The notes beneath the pieces were generated by a model, which searched no databases, was not told the origin of the DNA, and worked only from the letters and a program-made list of their open reading frames with translations. Source: Bacteroidota bacterium (GTDB lineage: Bacteria > Bacteroidota > Bacteroidia > Chitinophagales > Chitinophagaceae). From it: a stretch of 60,651 nucleotides of DNA. Shown here piece after piece: positions 27,904 to 38,037 of this stretch. Numbering within the stretch: the stretch's first letter is position 1; each line of letters begins with the position of its first letter. The translations under genes and the position numbers were made by a program. Location of the stretch: NCBI GenBank assembly GCA_018267575.1, contig JAFDYF010000003.1, positions 1-60,651 on the forward strand. Reading direction: 5' to 3'.

Positions 27904-27939
27904 TCCCAACTGCCTTTACCAGTTGGGAATCTTTTTTTT
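27904..27939 (+). terminator. Terminator or attenuator between rpsO and pnp
   Basis: Nine-base arms TCCCAACTG (27904-27912) and CAGTTGGGA (27920-27928), loop CCTTTAC, then a T-rich run (27930-27939). It lies inside the longest open frame reaching into pnp, one reason to start pnp at 28043. Confidence 0.9.
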
Positions 27940-28042
27940 GTATGCGATTATTCGATTGCCCAGTCAGAGAATGGATGTATCCAAACCAAATCTGGTTACT
28001 ATATCTTCCCTCCTGAGTAACACAATTCAAAAAAATAAATTT

Positions 28043-30193
28043 ATGGTTTCACAACCCAAAAGTGTAGTGTTTGATATTGGCGGAGGCCGCGAAGTGACCA
28101 TTGGTACGGGAAAACTAGCCCGCCAAGCCGATGGTGCAGTGACCGTACAGCAAGGAAACTGTATTTTATTGGCAACCGTTGTTGCCAATAAAGACCCCAA
28201 AGAAGGTCAGGAATTCTTCCCCCTATCGGTGGATTACCAGGAAAAATTTGCTTCTGCAGGCAGGATCCCTGGTTCATTTTTTAAGAGGGAGGCCAGACTG
28301 AATGATTATGAAGTGTTGACCAGCCGCTTGATTGACCGTGCCCTTCGTCCTCTTTTCCCCGAAGATTATTTTTGCGATGTACAGGTATTGATCAGCCTCG
28401 TATCCAGCGATAAAGAAGTAATGCCGGATGCATTGGCTTGTTTGGCCGCTTCTGCAGCATTGGCCGTTTCTGATATTCCCATCAAAGAAATCATTAGTGA
28501 AGTGAGGATTGCCCGTGTGGAAGGTAAACTGATTGTAAACCCCATGCGCTCCGAATTGGAGAAAGCCGATATGGAGTTCATCATCGCCGCTACCGATAAA
28601 AACCTGATGATGGTGGAAGGTGAAGCGAAAGAATGCAGTGAGGAAGATCTCGTTAAAGCATTGGAACTTGCTCACGATGCCATCCGTGTTCAGATAAAGG
28701 CACAGGAAGAATTGAGGCAGCAGGTAGGCATCAAAACTAAAAGAGATTATAAAAAACCTGAGCAGAATGAAGCATTGCAGGAAAAAGTGAATGCTTTTGC
28801 AAAAGATAAAATTTATCAGATTTCAAAAGCGGGAAGCAGCAAGCATGAACGTAGTGATGCTTATGATAAATTAAAAGAAGAATTGATTGCCAGTCTGGGT
28901 GAAGAAGCCACCGATGCGGAAAAGAAAATGGCAAAAAAATATTATGCCGACCTGCAATGGGAAGTGGTCAGGAATATGATCTTGGACGACCGCATCCGTT
29001 TGGATGGCAGGAGCCTTGATAAAGTTCGTCCGCTGGCTATGGAAGTGGACCCATTACCTACCCCGCACGGTTCAGCCCTCTTCACACGTGGCGAAACCCA
29101 ATCATTGACCACGGTTACTTTAGGTACGCCATTGGATGAACTGTTGGTAGAAAGTGCCGCAAAATCTGATTATACCAAATTTATACTTCACTATAATTTC
29201 CCTCCCTTTTCTACAGGTGAGGTGAAGATGATGCGTGGGCCTGGCCGCAGAGAAGTAGGACATGGTAATCTGGCCATGCGTTCATTAAAACAAATGATGC
29301 CCGGCAACGATTATCCCTACACCGTTCGTGTGGTGAGTGATATATTGGAATCAAATGGTTCCTCTTCAATGGCTACGGTTTGTGCGGGTTCACTGGCTCT
29401 GATGGATGCAGGTGTTCCTTTGCCAAAGCATGTAAGCGGTGTGGCCATGGGTTTGATCACCAGAGCAAGCGATGGTAAAAATGCCATCCTTACCGATATA
29501 TTGGGAGATGAAGACCATCTCGGTGATATGGATTTTAAAGTTACCGGCACCCGCGAAGGTATCTGCGGTGTGCAGATGGATATTAAAGTGGACGGACTTA
29601 GCATGTCAACCATGCGTGAAGCATTGGAGCAAGCACGCAAAGGCAGGCTGCATATTCTGGATGCCATGTATCAATGTATGCCTGAAGCAAGGTCTGATGT
29701 AAAACCACATGCACCCAGAATGGTGAAACTGTTCATCGACAAAGAATTCATTGGTGCCGTAATCGGGCCGCAGGGAAAAATCATTCAGGAGATCCAACGC
29801 GAAACAGGAGCAACCATCAATCTGGAAGAAGTTGGAAATTTTGGCGAAGTGAGCATTTTCAGCCCAGCAAAAGAAGGGCTTGACAAAGCAGTAGCTTGGA
29901 TCAAGGGGATTGTGGCCATGCCAGAAGTAGGCACCGTATATGAAGGCACCGTAAAAGGTATCAAAGAATTTGGTGCTTTTGTAGAGTTCCTTCCGGGCAA
30001 ACAAGGGCTCTTGCATATTAGCGAGATTTCCTGGAAACGCCTTGAAAACATGGACGGCGTGCTGAAAGAAGGCGACCGCGTGAAAGTAAAACTGATAGGT
30101 GTGGATGAAAGGACAGGCAAATTCAAGCTGAGCCGTAAAGTGCTTATGCCCAAACCCGATGCCAAGCCAAGCAACCAAGCACCCCAACAATAA
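28043..30193 (+). CDS. pnp: Polyribonucleotide nucleotidyltransferase (PNPase)
   Basis: Degrades RNA from the 3' end with phosphate. 716 aa from the ATG at 28043; the frame can be extended 40 codons upstream, but across a terminator and without homology. Two RNase PH domains (start FDIGGGREVTIGTGKLARQADGAV; second core LPTPHGSALFTRGETQSL), an alpha-helical linker, a KH domain (IGAVIGPQGKIIQEIQRETGA) and an S1 domain (VYEGTVKGIKEFGAFVEFL). Downstream of rpsO and probably transcribed partly by read-through of the attenuator. No exact -7 box is seen before it. Confidence 0.97.
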   Translation: MVSQPKSVVFDIGGGREVTIGTGKLARQADGAVTVQQGNCILLATVVANKDPKEGQEFFPLSVDYQEKFASAGRIPGSFFKREARLNDYEVLTSRLIDRALRPLFPEDYFCDVQVLISLVSSDKEVMPDALACLAASAALAVSDIPIKEIISEVRIARVEGKLIVNPMRSELEKADMEFIIAATDKNLMMVEGEAKECSEEDLVKALELAHDAIRVQIKAQEELRQQVGIKTKRDYKKPEQNEALQEKVNAFAKDKIYQISKAGSSKHERSDAYDKLKEELIASLGEEATDAEKKMAKKYYADLQWEVVRNMILDDRIRLDGRSLDKVRPLAMEVDPLPTPHGSALFTRGETQSLTTVTLGTPLDELLVESAAKSDYTKFILHYNFPPFSTGEVKMMRGPGRREVGHGNLAMRSLKQMMPGNDYPYTVRVVSDILESNGSSSMATVCAGSLALMDAGVPLPKHVSGVAMGLITRASDGKNAILTDILGDEDHLGDMDFKVTGTREGICGVQMDIKVDGLSMSTMREALEQARKGRLHILDAMYQCMPEARSDVKPHAPRMVKLFIDKEFIGAVIGPQGKIIQEIQRETGATINLEEVGNFGEVSIFSPAKEGLDKAVAWIKGIVAMPEVGTVYEGTVKGIKEFGAFVEFLPGKQGLLHISEISWKRLENMDGVLKEGDRVKVKLIGVDERTGKFKLSRKVLMPKPDAKPSNQAPQQ

Positions 30194-30212
30194 TATATTT
30201 TTTTAACTTAGT

Positions 30213-30244
30213 AGGCCTGCAATATTGCGGGCCTTTTCTTTTTT
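30213..30244 (+). terminator. Rho-independent terminator after pnp
   Basis: Nine-pair stem from AGGCCTGCA (30213-30221) and TGCGGGCCT (30226-30234), with one G-T pair, then a T-rich tract to 30244. prmA starts only 2 bp later. Confidence 0.85.
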
Positions 30245-30246
30245 GT

Positions 30247-31077
30247 ATGGATAGCTATATTAAAATATCGATCAGGTTAAAGGAAGAAGCACAATCGGCC
30301 ATCCTCATTGCCCTATTGAGCGATTGTGGTTTTGATGGTTTTGAGGAGAAGCCTCATTTTCTGGATGCATTCATCAAAAAAGAAAACTATCCAGAACAGG
30401 AGGTAGAATCCATTATTGCTTCCAACAGTGTGGAGTATACAAAAATCCTTATCGAGCCTGAGAACTGGAATATGGAATGGGAAAAAAATTTCGATCCGGT
30501 AACTGTGGAAGATTTTTGCGCTATTCGGGCCTCCTTTCATGCACCGATAAAAGATAAGAAACACGAAATCATCATTACCCCAAAAATGAGTTTTGGTACC
30601 GGTCATCACGCCACCACCTGGCTAATGATCAAAGCCATGAGCCAATTAGATTTAAACGGTAAAAAAATACTTGATTTTGGCACGGGCACAGGTGTGCTTG
30701 CCATTCTTGCGGAAAAATGTGGCGCCGAAACAATTTTTGCAATCGACAACGACAGTTGGAGTGTACAAAACGCCGCTGAAAACATTGCAAACAACCACTG
30801 CTCAAAAATAAGCCTCGAAAAATCAGATTCTATTGAGCATACGGGCAAGTTTGAAGTGATTTTGGCCAATATCAATAAGCGGGTAATCATCCAAAACTTT
30901 GTGAATTTCCAACAACATTTGTTGGCAGAAGGCGTTTTAATCGTCAGTGGTTTTTTGGAATCAGACCTACAACAAATTGAAAATGAGTGCATTTTGAACC
31001 ATTTCTCAATTGATTGCCTAATGGAAAGAGAGAGTTGGGGCTGCTTGCTGTTAAAGCACTCAAAGGATCAGCTTTAA
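30247..31077 (+). CDS. prmA: Ribosomal protein L11 methyltransferase
   Basis: Trimethylates ribosomal protein L11 using S-adenosylmethionine. 276 aa. N-terminal substrate-binding domain (about 1-100, with NWNMEWEKNFDPV), then the methyltransferase core: MSFGTGHHATTWLM, motif I DFGTGTGVLAILAEKCGA, acidic loop AIDNDSW, and the catalytic-site ILANINKRV region. It begins just after the pnp terminator, so it either has its own unseen promoter or relies on read-through. Confidence 0.93.
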   Translation: MDSYIKISIRLKEEAQSAILIALLSDCGFDGFEEKPHFLDAFIKKENYPEQEVESIIASNSVEYTKILIEPENWNMEWEKNFDPVTVEDFCAIRASFHAPIKDKKHEIIITPKMSFGTGHHATTWLMIKAMSQLDLNGKKILDFGTGTGVLAILAEKCGAETIFAIDNDSWSVQNAAENIANNHCSKISLEKSDSIEHTGKFEVILANINKRVIIQNFVNFQQHLLAEGVLIVSGFLESDLQQIENECILNHFSIDCLMERESWGCLLLKHSKDQL

Positions 31078-31104
31078 ATCTGCCCGAACTAACAATTTTA
31101 TAGT

Positions 31105-31112
31105 TATATTTG
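31105..31112 (+). promoter_or_regulatory. -7 promoter box of plsY
   Basis: TATATTTG, an exact TAnnTTTG match. Its final TTG is the formal start of the longest plsY frame, which therefore cannot be used; the ATG 25 nt further on is the start. Confidence 0.65.
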
Positions 31113-31136
31113 TATTCCAACTTTAACCTTTTTTCA

Positions 31137-31799
31137 ATGGTAGAAGTTTTACTTATTGTTTTAGCATACTTGATTGGCTCTATTCCCACCGCAGTTTGGA
31201 TAAGCAGATATTTTTTCGATATCGATATTCGCGAATATGGCAGCGGCAATGCCGGAGCAACCAATACTTTCCGTGTACTTGGCTCCAAATGGGGCAGCTT
31301 TGTAATGGTGGTTGATGTACTCAAAGGTGTTGTTGCCACCAGTCTTTATATTTTGATTCCCTATTACCTGCATAATGAGTTTGACCGTACCAATTTTATG
31401 GTTGGGCTTGGCTTGGCTGCTGTGCTGGGGCATATTTTTCCAATCTGGGCCGATTTTAGAGGAGGAAAAGGCGTTGCCACTTTGTTTGGAATGATTTTGG
31501 CCATGCAACCGATTGTAGCAATATATTGTGTGGGGGTTTTCATCCTGGTTCTTTATCTCACTCGCTTTGTGTCTTTAAGTTCCATATTGGCTAGTTTGGC
31601 TTTTGCCGTATTGATCCTTTTTATTTTTAATGAACAAGAACCACTTTACCGTGGTTTTGCTATAGCTGTAGCCCTACTTGTTGTCCTGACCCACCAAAAA
31701 AACATAAGCCGACTTCTACGTGGAAACGAGAGCAAAGTACCTATCCTAAAATACCGAGACAGGAAAAGAACGCGAAGGCGTACCGACAGCCTGAAATAA
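31137..31799 (+). CDS. plsY: Glycerol-3-phosphate acyltransferase PlsY
   Basis: Transfers an acyl group from acyl-phosphate to glycerol-3-phosphate, the first step of phospholipid synthesis, in the inner membrane. 220 aa from the ATG at 31137. Family motifs are all present: GSIPTAVWIS near the start, REYGSGNAGATNTFRVLG (motif 1), FPIWADFRGGKGVATLFG (motif 2) and a late RLLRGNE. About five membrane helices. The C-terminus is basic (RDRKRTRRRTDSLK). Confidence 0.95.
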   Translation: MVEVLLIVLAYLIGSIPTAVWISRYFFDIDIREYGSGNAGATNTFRVLGSKWGSFVMVVDVLKGVVATSLYILIPYYLHNEFDRTNFMVGLGLAAVLGHIFPIWADFRGGKGVATLFGMILAMQPIVAIYCVGVFILVLYLTRFVSLSSILASLAFAVLILFIFNEQEPLYRGFAIAVALLVVLTHQKNISRLLRGNESKVPILKYRDRKRTRRRTDSLK

Positions 31800-31899
31800 G
31801 CTGTCAACCAAGGTTTCGCCCAAACCCATATTGATTATAATCATCTGAATTGACTGGGCATGTCATATAAAGAAATGAAAATGTGACGTTTTGTTTTTC

Positions 31900-31907
31900 T
31901 AAATTTG
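31900..31907 (+). promoter_or_regulatory. -7 promoter box of the DUF3052-like gene
   Basis: TAAATTTG, an exact TAnnTTTG match, 47 nt before the ATG at 31955. Confidence 0.55.
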
Positions 31908-31954
31908 CAAATAAGGGTCTATTTATTTATCTACATAAATAAAAATTACATTAA

Positions 31955-32512
31955 ATGCTACATAGTATTCTGGAAAAGTTGCAGTTGAAAGATGAGAAAA
32001 ATTTATTGATCCAAGGTCTCCCATCTTCTATAGAGAAGCAGTTCGCAAAGCTCAATTTTGCAAAGAACATGACTCCACTGCTACGCTCCCGTAAAATCGA
32101 TTTCGCACTGGTTTTTGCAGTCAATGAAACCCAATTGGGAAATATTATTGCAGAAGTAAGTCCAGCTATGCAGAAAGAAGCAAAGCTTTGGGTAGCCTAC
32201 CCCAAACTGGCTTCCAAGATTGCCACCACGCTCAATCGCGATTGTAGTTGGGAATGCCTAAAATCAGCAGGATACGAAAAAGTAACAGAAGTAACACTTG
32301 ACCACGTTTGGACAGCTATCCATTTCCAAAAAATAAAAGCCGGTCATAACCCCGTAGCGCCTCTGATTGAGGAAAGTTTTGTGATGGAAGAAGAATTGAT
32401 TTTGGTAGACGAAACTTTGGCTACCAGCGGTCCTGCCGCATTTAGGCAGCCCATCAAGGAAAGAAAGACCTCTGTTTCCGCAAGCAAAAAACAAAGGGCA
32501 AAATCATATTAG
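31955..32512 (+). CDS. DUF3052-like protein
   Basis: 185 aa, no signal peptide. The region about 55-130 (LVFAVNETQLGNIIAEV, KLWVAYPKLASKIATTLNRDCSWECLKSAGYEKVTEVTLDHVWTAIHF-type pattern) follows the DUF3052 arrangement: a strand with paired hydrophobics, a Lys-rich loop, an RD-W-L motif, then a DxxWxAxxF motif. Function of that family is unknown. The C-terminal 45 residues look disordered and end very basic (KERKTSVSASKKQRAKSY), suggesting contact with nucleic acid; inference only. Confidence 0.6.
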   Translation: MLHSILEKLQLKDEKNLLIQGLPSSIEKQFAKLNFAKNMTPLLRSRKIDFALVFAVNETQLGNIIAEVSPAMQKEAKLWVAYPKLASKIATTLNRDCSWECLKSAGYEKVTEVTLDHVWTAIHFQKIKAGHNPVAPLIEESFVMEEELILVDETLATSGPAAFRQPIKERKTSVSASKKQRAKSY

Positions 32513-32566
32513 GCCTCCTTACTTTAAAGTTGAACTGGATTTTCTCATTTTCTGAATAATAAGGAT

Positions 32567-33637
32567 ATGCCCAAAATAAAAGTGGGGTTGGTTGGCTTTG
32601 GCATTGCTGCAAAAGTGATGCATGCACCATTTATTACCACCTCAGAAGGTTTCGAACTCACACATGTACTCGAGCGGCATAACGATTCCTCAAAACAAAA
32701 ATATCCTACAATCAATATCGTAAGGAATATTGACGAACTAATAAGTATACCCGAAGTTGAACTGATTGTGATTACTACCCCCAATTCAACCCATTTTGAA
32801 TATGCCAAGAAAGCCTTACTGGCAGGCAAACATGTGGTGCTTGAAAAACCATTTACCATAACCACTGCAGAAGCATTGGAATTGGTGGAACTATCCAAAA
32901 ATACCGACCGGGTGCTCAGTGTTTATCAAAACCGGCGCTATGTTAGCGATTTCCTTACCATCAAAAAAATACTTTCGGAACAATTATTGGGTGATGTGGT
33001 GGCATATGAAGCCCATTACGACCGCTATCGCCCAGAAGCAAGACCAAACGCTTGGCGGGAAGAAAATGCCCCCGGAAGTGGCATCCTGTACGATTTGGGC
33101 GCACACCTGATCGATCAGGCATTATACCTTTTTGGGATGCCCCAATCGATCAATGCGGATGTTCGGATGCAAAGACCCCATGCCAGGGCTACTGACTATT
33201 TCGACCTTCGGCTTGATTATGGAAAAATGTTGGTTCGCTTGAAATCAGGCATGCTGGTGAGGGAACCGGGCCCTAGATATATGATCCACGGCACCAAGGG
33301 CTCATTCATTAAATCTGGGGAAGACCCGCAAGAAGAAATGCTAAGAGCTGGGGTGTTGCCCAATATCCCTCATTGGGGAGAGGAGCGGCCCGAAAACTGG
33401 GGATTGCTACACACAGAATTAAACGGCAATGTCATCAAAGAAAAATACCCGAGCCTGCCGGGCAATTTTGGTATGTACTATCAAAATTTGTACAATACCA
33501 TTGTTCATCATGCCCCATTAAAGGAAAAGCCGGAACATGGCTATAATACCATCCGCATGGTGGAACTGGCCACAGAGAGCAATAAAAAAAAATGCACTAT
33601 ACAGAGTAGCGGGTTAATTGAATCCGACTACCAGTAA
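32567..33637 (+). CDS. Gfo/Idh/MocA-family NAD(P)-dependent oxidoreductase
   Basis: 356 aa. N-terminal Rossmann domain with VGLVGFGIAAKVMHAPFI and the conserved VVLEKPFTIT motif (EKP, lysine for hydride transfer), followed by a mixed alpha/beta domain containing YDLGAHLIDQALYLFG, which carries the conserved His and Asp. Close in pattern to the YdgJ/YvaA-type oxidoreductases acting on sugars or inositols. Probably a single-gene unit. Confidence 0.9.
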   Translation: MPKIKVGLVGFGIAAKVMHAPFITTSEGFELTHVLERHNDSSKQKYPTINIVRNIDELISIPEVELIVITTPNSTHFEYAKKALLAGKHVVLEKPFTITTAEALELVELSKNTDRVLSVYQNRRYVSDFLTIKKILSEQLLGDVVAYEAHYDRYRPEARPNAWREENAPGSGILYDLGAHLIDQALYLFGMPQSINADVRMQRPHARATDYFDLRLDYGKMLVRLKSGMLVREPGPRYMIHGTKGSFIKSGEDPQEEMLRAGVLPNIPHWGEERPENWGLLHTELNGNVIKEKYPSLPGNFGMYYQNLYNTIVHHAPLKEKPEHGYNTIRMVELATESNKKKCTIQSSGLIESDYQ

Positions 33638-33771
33638 TACAAGTCTATAATAAAATATCTGAAAGAATATTTTGATGTGGTGCTGGGAATAGGCATAATT
33701 TGAGTATATCCTACTCTTCAATACTTTGAGTATTAGGTTCAACTTTTACTCAGAAAAAAAAATCTTTATAT

Positions 33772-35703
33772 TTATTGTCGAATGAATGGCTTCACGGTAA
33801 TCACATCATGAGTAATCAGCTTCAAATAATAAACCCCCGACGATAATCGCGATATATTTAATGACACCTGATTATAGCCTTCATGGATCAGGCTGTTTGT
33901 CGAAAACTGGGTTTGCCCTAAAGCATTGTAGATAACCCAATTGACCGTTTCCTGTTTTTGCGCATAAAGGTTAGCGTACAAATTGGTAGAAGCCGGGTTG
34001 GGTTGGATAGAAATAAATTGGAGTAGATGTTCTGTTGGCCGACTAAGAGGAACAATCTCCGAATAGTAAGAAGAACCATCTGTCTTTACCATCATCAAAC
34101 GATAATAAATCGTGCCTTCGAATTTTCGTGGGTCGGTATAACTAAAATCATAGCCGCCTTTATTATCAATAGTTGCGATGCTTTGGTAGGAAGATTGGTC
34201 GGTAGAAAACTGAATTTGGTAGGAGGCTACGTTCTCAATATCCTCCATCACCCAATAAAGGATTGCACCATCATTAGTTAAGTTGGCCGAAAATTTTTTT
34301 AATCCTGGCAAGGGCAATGGCACACATATAGCCACCGTGGCAGATGGTAGTACATAATTTGCCTGTGAGATCCCGCTAGTGCCTGCTGTAGCACCATCCG
34401 GTAACCCCTTGCAGGAAGATATACTGGAGGTCAAGCTTACTGTGCCACTGGCTCCCCCATTGGTGGATGAACTTATTGTCGTGGGAAAACTAGCCCCTGA
34501 TACCCATACAATTCCACCGCCGCCACCACCCCCGGGGCCAGGACAGTCGTTGATATTATTGCCTGCATTTGCCCCATTGGCACCATTGGCTTGAATGCCA
34601 ATACTACCTAATACAGTATTCGCATTGATCAAAACGGTGCCAGCAGCACCGCCACCACCAGCCCCATCTCCTTCTGCCTGGTAAGGATCCGTATTGCTGG
34701 GGTTGATTGGTCTTGCACCATTTGCCAAAATGGAAACACCAATCCCTGTTATTACTTTAGCAGATAATAATACAATGCCACCACCATTCCCACCGGGCAA
34801 ACCCACATTATTGTTCTCATGGCCAGCTCCCCCACCACCGCCTAAAAATACCTTGTTTTGCACCGACGAGTAGCCATAGGCAGAGAGACCTGCACCACCC
34901 ATTCCGGGGTAATCTCCATGACATCCATATGTAGAAACATTTGCCCTTTGTCCCCCATTTCCACCTGAACCATAATTTGCGCCACCTCCGCCCCCCGTAT
35001 TATGGTTATTGCCACCTCCGCCCCCATTTGCCAGATTTCCTCGAGCATATCCCTCATTCGTGATATAGGCAGCAATGCCTTCTCCTTTTTTAGCAGCATT
35101 ATAATCCGTGGTCTGATACGGAAGATAATAATCCGATACAGGTGCAAACCAATCACAATTGGTATAGTTCTGCAAAGCAGCGCCAATTAACCCTTGACCA
35201 CTCACATCAATATTATTGTTCAAATAAATGGTATCCGAAGCTTCTATAGCAACGATGCCGCCCGTGTTGGATGATGGATCCCAAGCCGTACCTTGAATAG
35301 CACCACTGACAGTTACCGATTTAAAGGAAGGAACCGAAACCAACTGCACCGCCCCAGAAACCGTATAGCTATTAAGCATTTGGTACTTCAACAAAATATC
35401 ATTTCCACTCACACTGCATATCGTATTCATCTCATAATTTCCCGCATTATTTATTGACGTGATATTGCCGTAAGAGGCATTGTTGCTGCCATTGATGGCT
35501 GCCCCTTTCATTTGCATCAATAGCACCCTGGTCTGGGATGTTAATCCTGTTGAATTGCTCACTGTGATGGTATTGGTAGCTGAGTTGATTGCAGTAACTT
35601 GGTAATAAGAGTTTACCACCCCTGAAATAGATTGTGCCTTTGCATTCAATGCAAAACAAACGGTTATCAATAACCCAGTTATTGGATTTTTAAAAAGCCC
35701 CAT
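33772..35703 (-). CDS. Secreted Gly-rich protein with T9SS C-terminal sorting domain
   Basis: 643 aa: signal peptide about 1-23 (LNAKAQ), a beta-rich N-terminal part, a Gly-rich middle (about 215-420) with repeated GGGGG-AxxG blocks, a fibronectin-like strand segment about 455-550 and a C-terminal type IX secretion signal about 565-643 (SIQPNPASTNLYANLY, SLNISRLSSGVYYLKL, IRQ end). It should be exported and anchored on the surface or released. The Gly-rich core resembles structural or adhesin-like surface proteins. Lies after sdhA on the same strand but separated by a hairpin, so likely a separate unit. Confidence 0.85.
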   Translation of the reverse strand: MGLFKNPITGLLITVCFALNAKAQSISGVVNSYYQVTAINSATNTITVSNSTGLTSQTRVLLMQMKGAAINGSNNASYGNITSINNAGNYEMNTICSVSGNDILLKYQMLNSYTVSGAVQLVSVPSFKSVTVSGAIQGTAWDPSSNTGGIVAIEASDTIYLNNNIDVSGQGLIGAALQNYTNCDWFAPVSDYYLPYQTTDYNAAKKGEGIAAYITNEGYARGNLANGGGGGNNHNTGGGGGANYGSGGNGGQRANVSTYGCHGDYPGMGGAGLSAYGYSSVQNKVFLGGGGGAGHENNNVGLPGGNGGGIVLLSAKVITGIGVSILANGARPINPSNTDPYQAEGDGAGGGGAAGTVLINANTVLGSIGIQANGANGANAGNNINDCPGPGGGGGGGIVWVSGASFPTTISSSTNGGASGTVSLTSSISSCKGLPDGATAGTSGISQANYVLPSATVAICVPLPLPGLKKFSANLTNDGAILYWVMEDIENVASYQIQFSTDQSSYQSIATIDNKGGYDFSYTDPRKFEGTIYYRLMMVKTDGSSYYSEIVPLSRPTEHLLQFISIQPNPASTNLYANLYAQKQETVNWVIYNALGQTQFSTNSLIHEGYNQVSLNISRLSSGVYYLKLITHDVITVKPFIRQ

Positions 35704-35778
35704 GAGTTTAGGAACAGATAAAGTACATATTTATCATCACTAATGCAACAGCACTGATTATTAGTTATTTACAAACGA

Positions 35779-35806
35779 AAAGCCAGATAATAAATTATCT
35801 GGCTTT
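35779..35806 (-). terminator. Hairpin terminator after sdhA
   Basis: Perfect 12-bp arms AAAGCCAGATAA (35779-35790) and TTATCTGGCTTT (35795-35806) around a four-base loop, 23 bp after the sdhA stop. The minus-strand T-tract is weak, so termination may be incomplete. Confidence 0.75.
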
Positions 35807-35828
35807 CTATTTATTTAAAACATGCCAT

Positions 35829-37802
35829 TTATTTATAGCTCCGTTGGGTGGGTTTTGCTACCTCAAATTCCAAGACTTCTTTATGAAGTTCGGGTGCAGC
35901 ATCGCCCTTAAACTCCCAAGCTGATACAAAACAGAAATTGGCATCATCGCGTTTTGCTTCACCTTCTTCTGTTTGCATTTCCTCACGAAAATGGCCACCA
36001 CAACTTTCACGGCGTGTCAAAGCATCGAGGCACATGAGTTGGCCCAGTTCAATAAAGTCTGCCACCCTATTGGCTTTATCAAGCTCGGGGTTCATTTCGT
36101 TTATCTCACCGGGGATGCGCACATCTTTCCAAAACTCTTCTTTCAGTTGCGCTATTTCTTGGATGGCTTCTTTCAATCCCTGTTCGTTCCGTGCCATACC
36201 GCATTTATCCCACATGATCTTGCCCAAACGCTTATGGAAACTTTCTACGGTTTGTGTTCCGTTGATATTTTTCAGTTTCTGTATATGCTCTGCCACCGCT
36301 TTCTCCGCTTCCTCAAATGCCGGATGCGAGGTAGGTATTTCTTTAACTCGGATTTCATCAGCCAAATAATTTCCCAAAGTATAGGGAATCACAAAATAGC
36401 CATCAGCCAACCCTTGCATCAAGGCGGAGGCGCCGAGCCTGTTCGCACCATGGTCGCTAAAATTGGCTTCACCCAATGCATATAGACCGGGAACGGTTGT
36501 CATCAGTTCATAATCCACCCACAGACCACCCATGGTATAATGCACCGCAGGATAAATCCGCATGGGTATTTCATAAGGGTTCTCGCCCGTGATCTTTTCG
36601 TACATATCGAAAAGGTTGCCGTACTTTTCTTTTACCACTTCCATCCCATGATGGCGAATTTCCTCAGCAGAAGGATCATCAATCCCATGCTTGCCACATT
36701 CAATCTTACCATAACGCTCAATTGCTGCAGCATAATCCAAGAACACAGCCTGTTTAGAAGTACCTACCCCATAACCTGCATCGCAACGCTCTTTGGCAGC
36801 TCGGGAAGCCACATCACGCGGCACGAGGTTACCAAAAGCAGGATACCTTCTTTCCAAATAATAATCTCTTTCGTCTTCGGGTATTTCACTGGCCTTGCGT
36901 GTATCGTTTTGTTTTTTGGGGACCCAGATCCTTCCATCATTGCGCAATGATTCGGACATCAAGGTCAATTTCGATTGATGGTCGCCGGTAACCGGTATAC
37001 AAGTGGGATGTATTTGGGTAAAACAAGGGTTTGCAAAGTAAGCACCTTGTTTATGGGCTTTCCAAGCTGCGGTCACATTACTACCCATCGCATTGGTAGA
37101 TAGATAGAACACGTTTCCGTATCCACCGCTACATAACAGTACCGCATGACCGAAATATCTTTCCAGTTCACCTGTAACGAGGTTTCTGGCGATGATACCG
37201 CGAGCCTTACCATCAATCTTTACGATATCCAACATCTCATGACGGGAATACATTTTCACATTCCCCAAAGCCACTTGTCTTTCCAATGCCTGGTATGCAC
37301 CGATCAGTAACTGTTGCCCCGTTTGACCAGCGGCATAGAATGTGCGCTGCACCTGTGTTCCACCAAAAGAACGGTTGCTCAATAAACCACCATACTCACG
37401 GGCAAAGGGAACCCCTTGCGCCACGCATTGGTCGATGATGTTTGAGCTCACTTCTGCCAAGCGGTACACATTGGATTCACGGGAACGATAATCACCCCCT
37501 TTTACGGTATCATAAAAAAGACGGAAAACACTGTCTCCATCATTCTGATAGTTCTTGGCTGCATTGATGCCCCCCTGTGCCGCAATGCTATGCGCACGAC
37601 GGGGAGAATCCTGAAAACAGAAAGCCTTTACTTTGTAACCAAGCTCGCCCAAGGAGGCCGCGGCAGAGGCACCCGCCAAACCAGTACCGATGATGATCAC
37701 TTCCAGGTTACGTTTATTGGCAGGGTTCACCAGCTTTACGTGCCCCTTATAATCTTTCCACTTCTGTTCTAATTCTCCCGAAGGTATTTTTGAATTGAGC
37801 AT
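35829..37802 (-). CDS. sdhA: Succinate dehydrogenase / fumarate reductase flavoprotein subunit
   Basis: Oxidises succinate to fumarate with covalent FAD in the TCA cycle and respiratory chain. 657 aa. FAD-binding start [20 protein letters not shown], flavin-attachment region [14 protein letters not shown] (His in AHSIAAQGG), catalytic-site segments around TEGCRG-type positions ([11 protein letters not shown]), and [12 protein letters not shown]. The Bacteroidota type-B enzyme has one cytochrome b subunit, present upstream. The iron-sulfur subunit gene sdhB, usually next, is absent; the next gene is a T9SS cargo protein. Confidence 0.95.
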   Translation of the reverse strand: MLNSKIPSGELEQKWKDYKGHVKLVNPANKRNLEVIIIGTGLAGASAAASLGELGYKVKAFCFQDSPRRAHSIAAQGGINAAKNYQNDGDSVFRLFYDTVKGGDYRSRESNVYRLAEVSSNIIDQCVAQGVPFAREYGGLLSNRSFGGTQVQRTFYAAGQTGQQLLIGAYQALERQVALGNVKMYSRHEMLDIVKIDGKARGIIARNLVTGELERYFGHAVLLCSGGYGNVFYLSTNAMGSNVTAAWKAHKQGAYFANPCFTQIHPTCIPVTGDHQSKLTLMSESLRNDGRIWVPKKQNDTRKASEIPEDERDYYLERRYPAFGNLVPRDVASRAAKERCDAGYGVGTSKQAVFLDYAAAIERYGKIECGKHGIDDPSAEEIRHHGMEVVKEKYGNLFDMYEKITGENPYEIPMRIYPAVHYTMGGLWVDYELMTTVPGLYALGEANFSDHGANRLGASALMQGLADGYFVIPYTLGNYLADEIRVKEIPTSHPAFEEAEKAVAEHIQKLKNINGTQTVESFHKRLGKIMWDKCGMARNEQGLKEAIQEIAQLKEEFWKDVRIPGEINEMNPELDKANRVADFIELGQLMCLDALTRRESCGGHFREEMQTEEGEAKRDDANFCFVSAWEFKGDAAPELHKEVLEFEVAKPTQRSYK

Positions 37803-38037
37803 ATGCTTTTGAAAATTTTATACTGCTAATTTTTTATTGTTTCACACAAAGAACGCAAAGAAGACAAAGGGACAAAGAAACTCTAGGCTTTACGCTGAAC
37901 GCTTGATGTTGAACCTAAAACCTATCAACCTAGTGAATGGTCAATGGTGAATAGTGAAAACTCAACATTGCGACCTATCAACATATCAACCCTTCAAATT
38001 ATCAACCCCAATTCCTAATTCCTAATTCCCACTCCCC
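37803..38037. repeat. Repeat-rich spacer between sdhC and sdhA
   Basis: 235 bp with no gene. It contains a 38-bp word at 37840-37877 whose inverted copy (about four mismatches) lies at 49328-49365, several TATCAAC words, and an AATTCCT unit repeated in tandem near 38010-38030. A long spacer inside an sdh operon is unusual and looks like insertion of low-complexity repeat DNA. Confidence 0.75.

Noticed and set aside
28043..30193. The 40-residue longer form of PNPase starting at 27923.
   Set aside because: It would cross the rpsO terminator and has no homology to PNPase.
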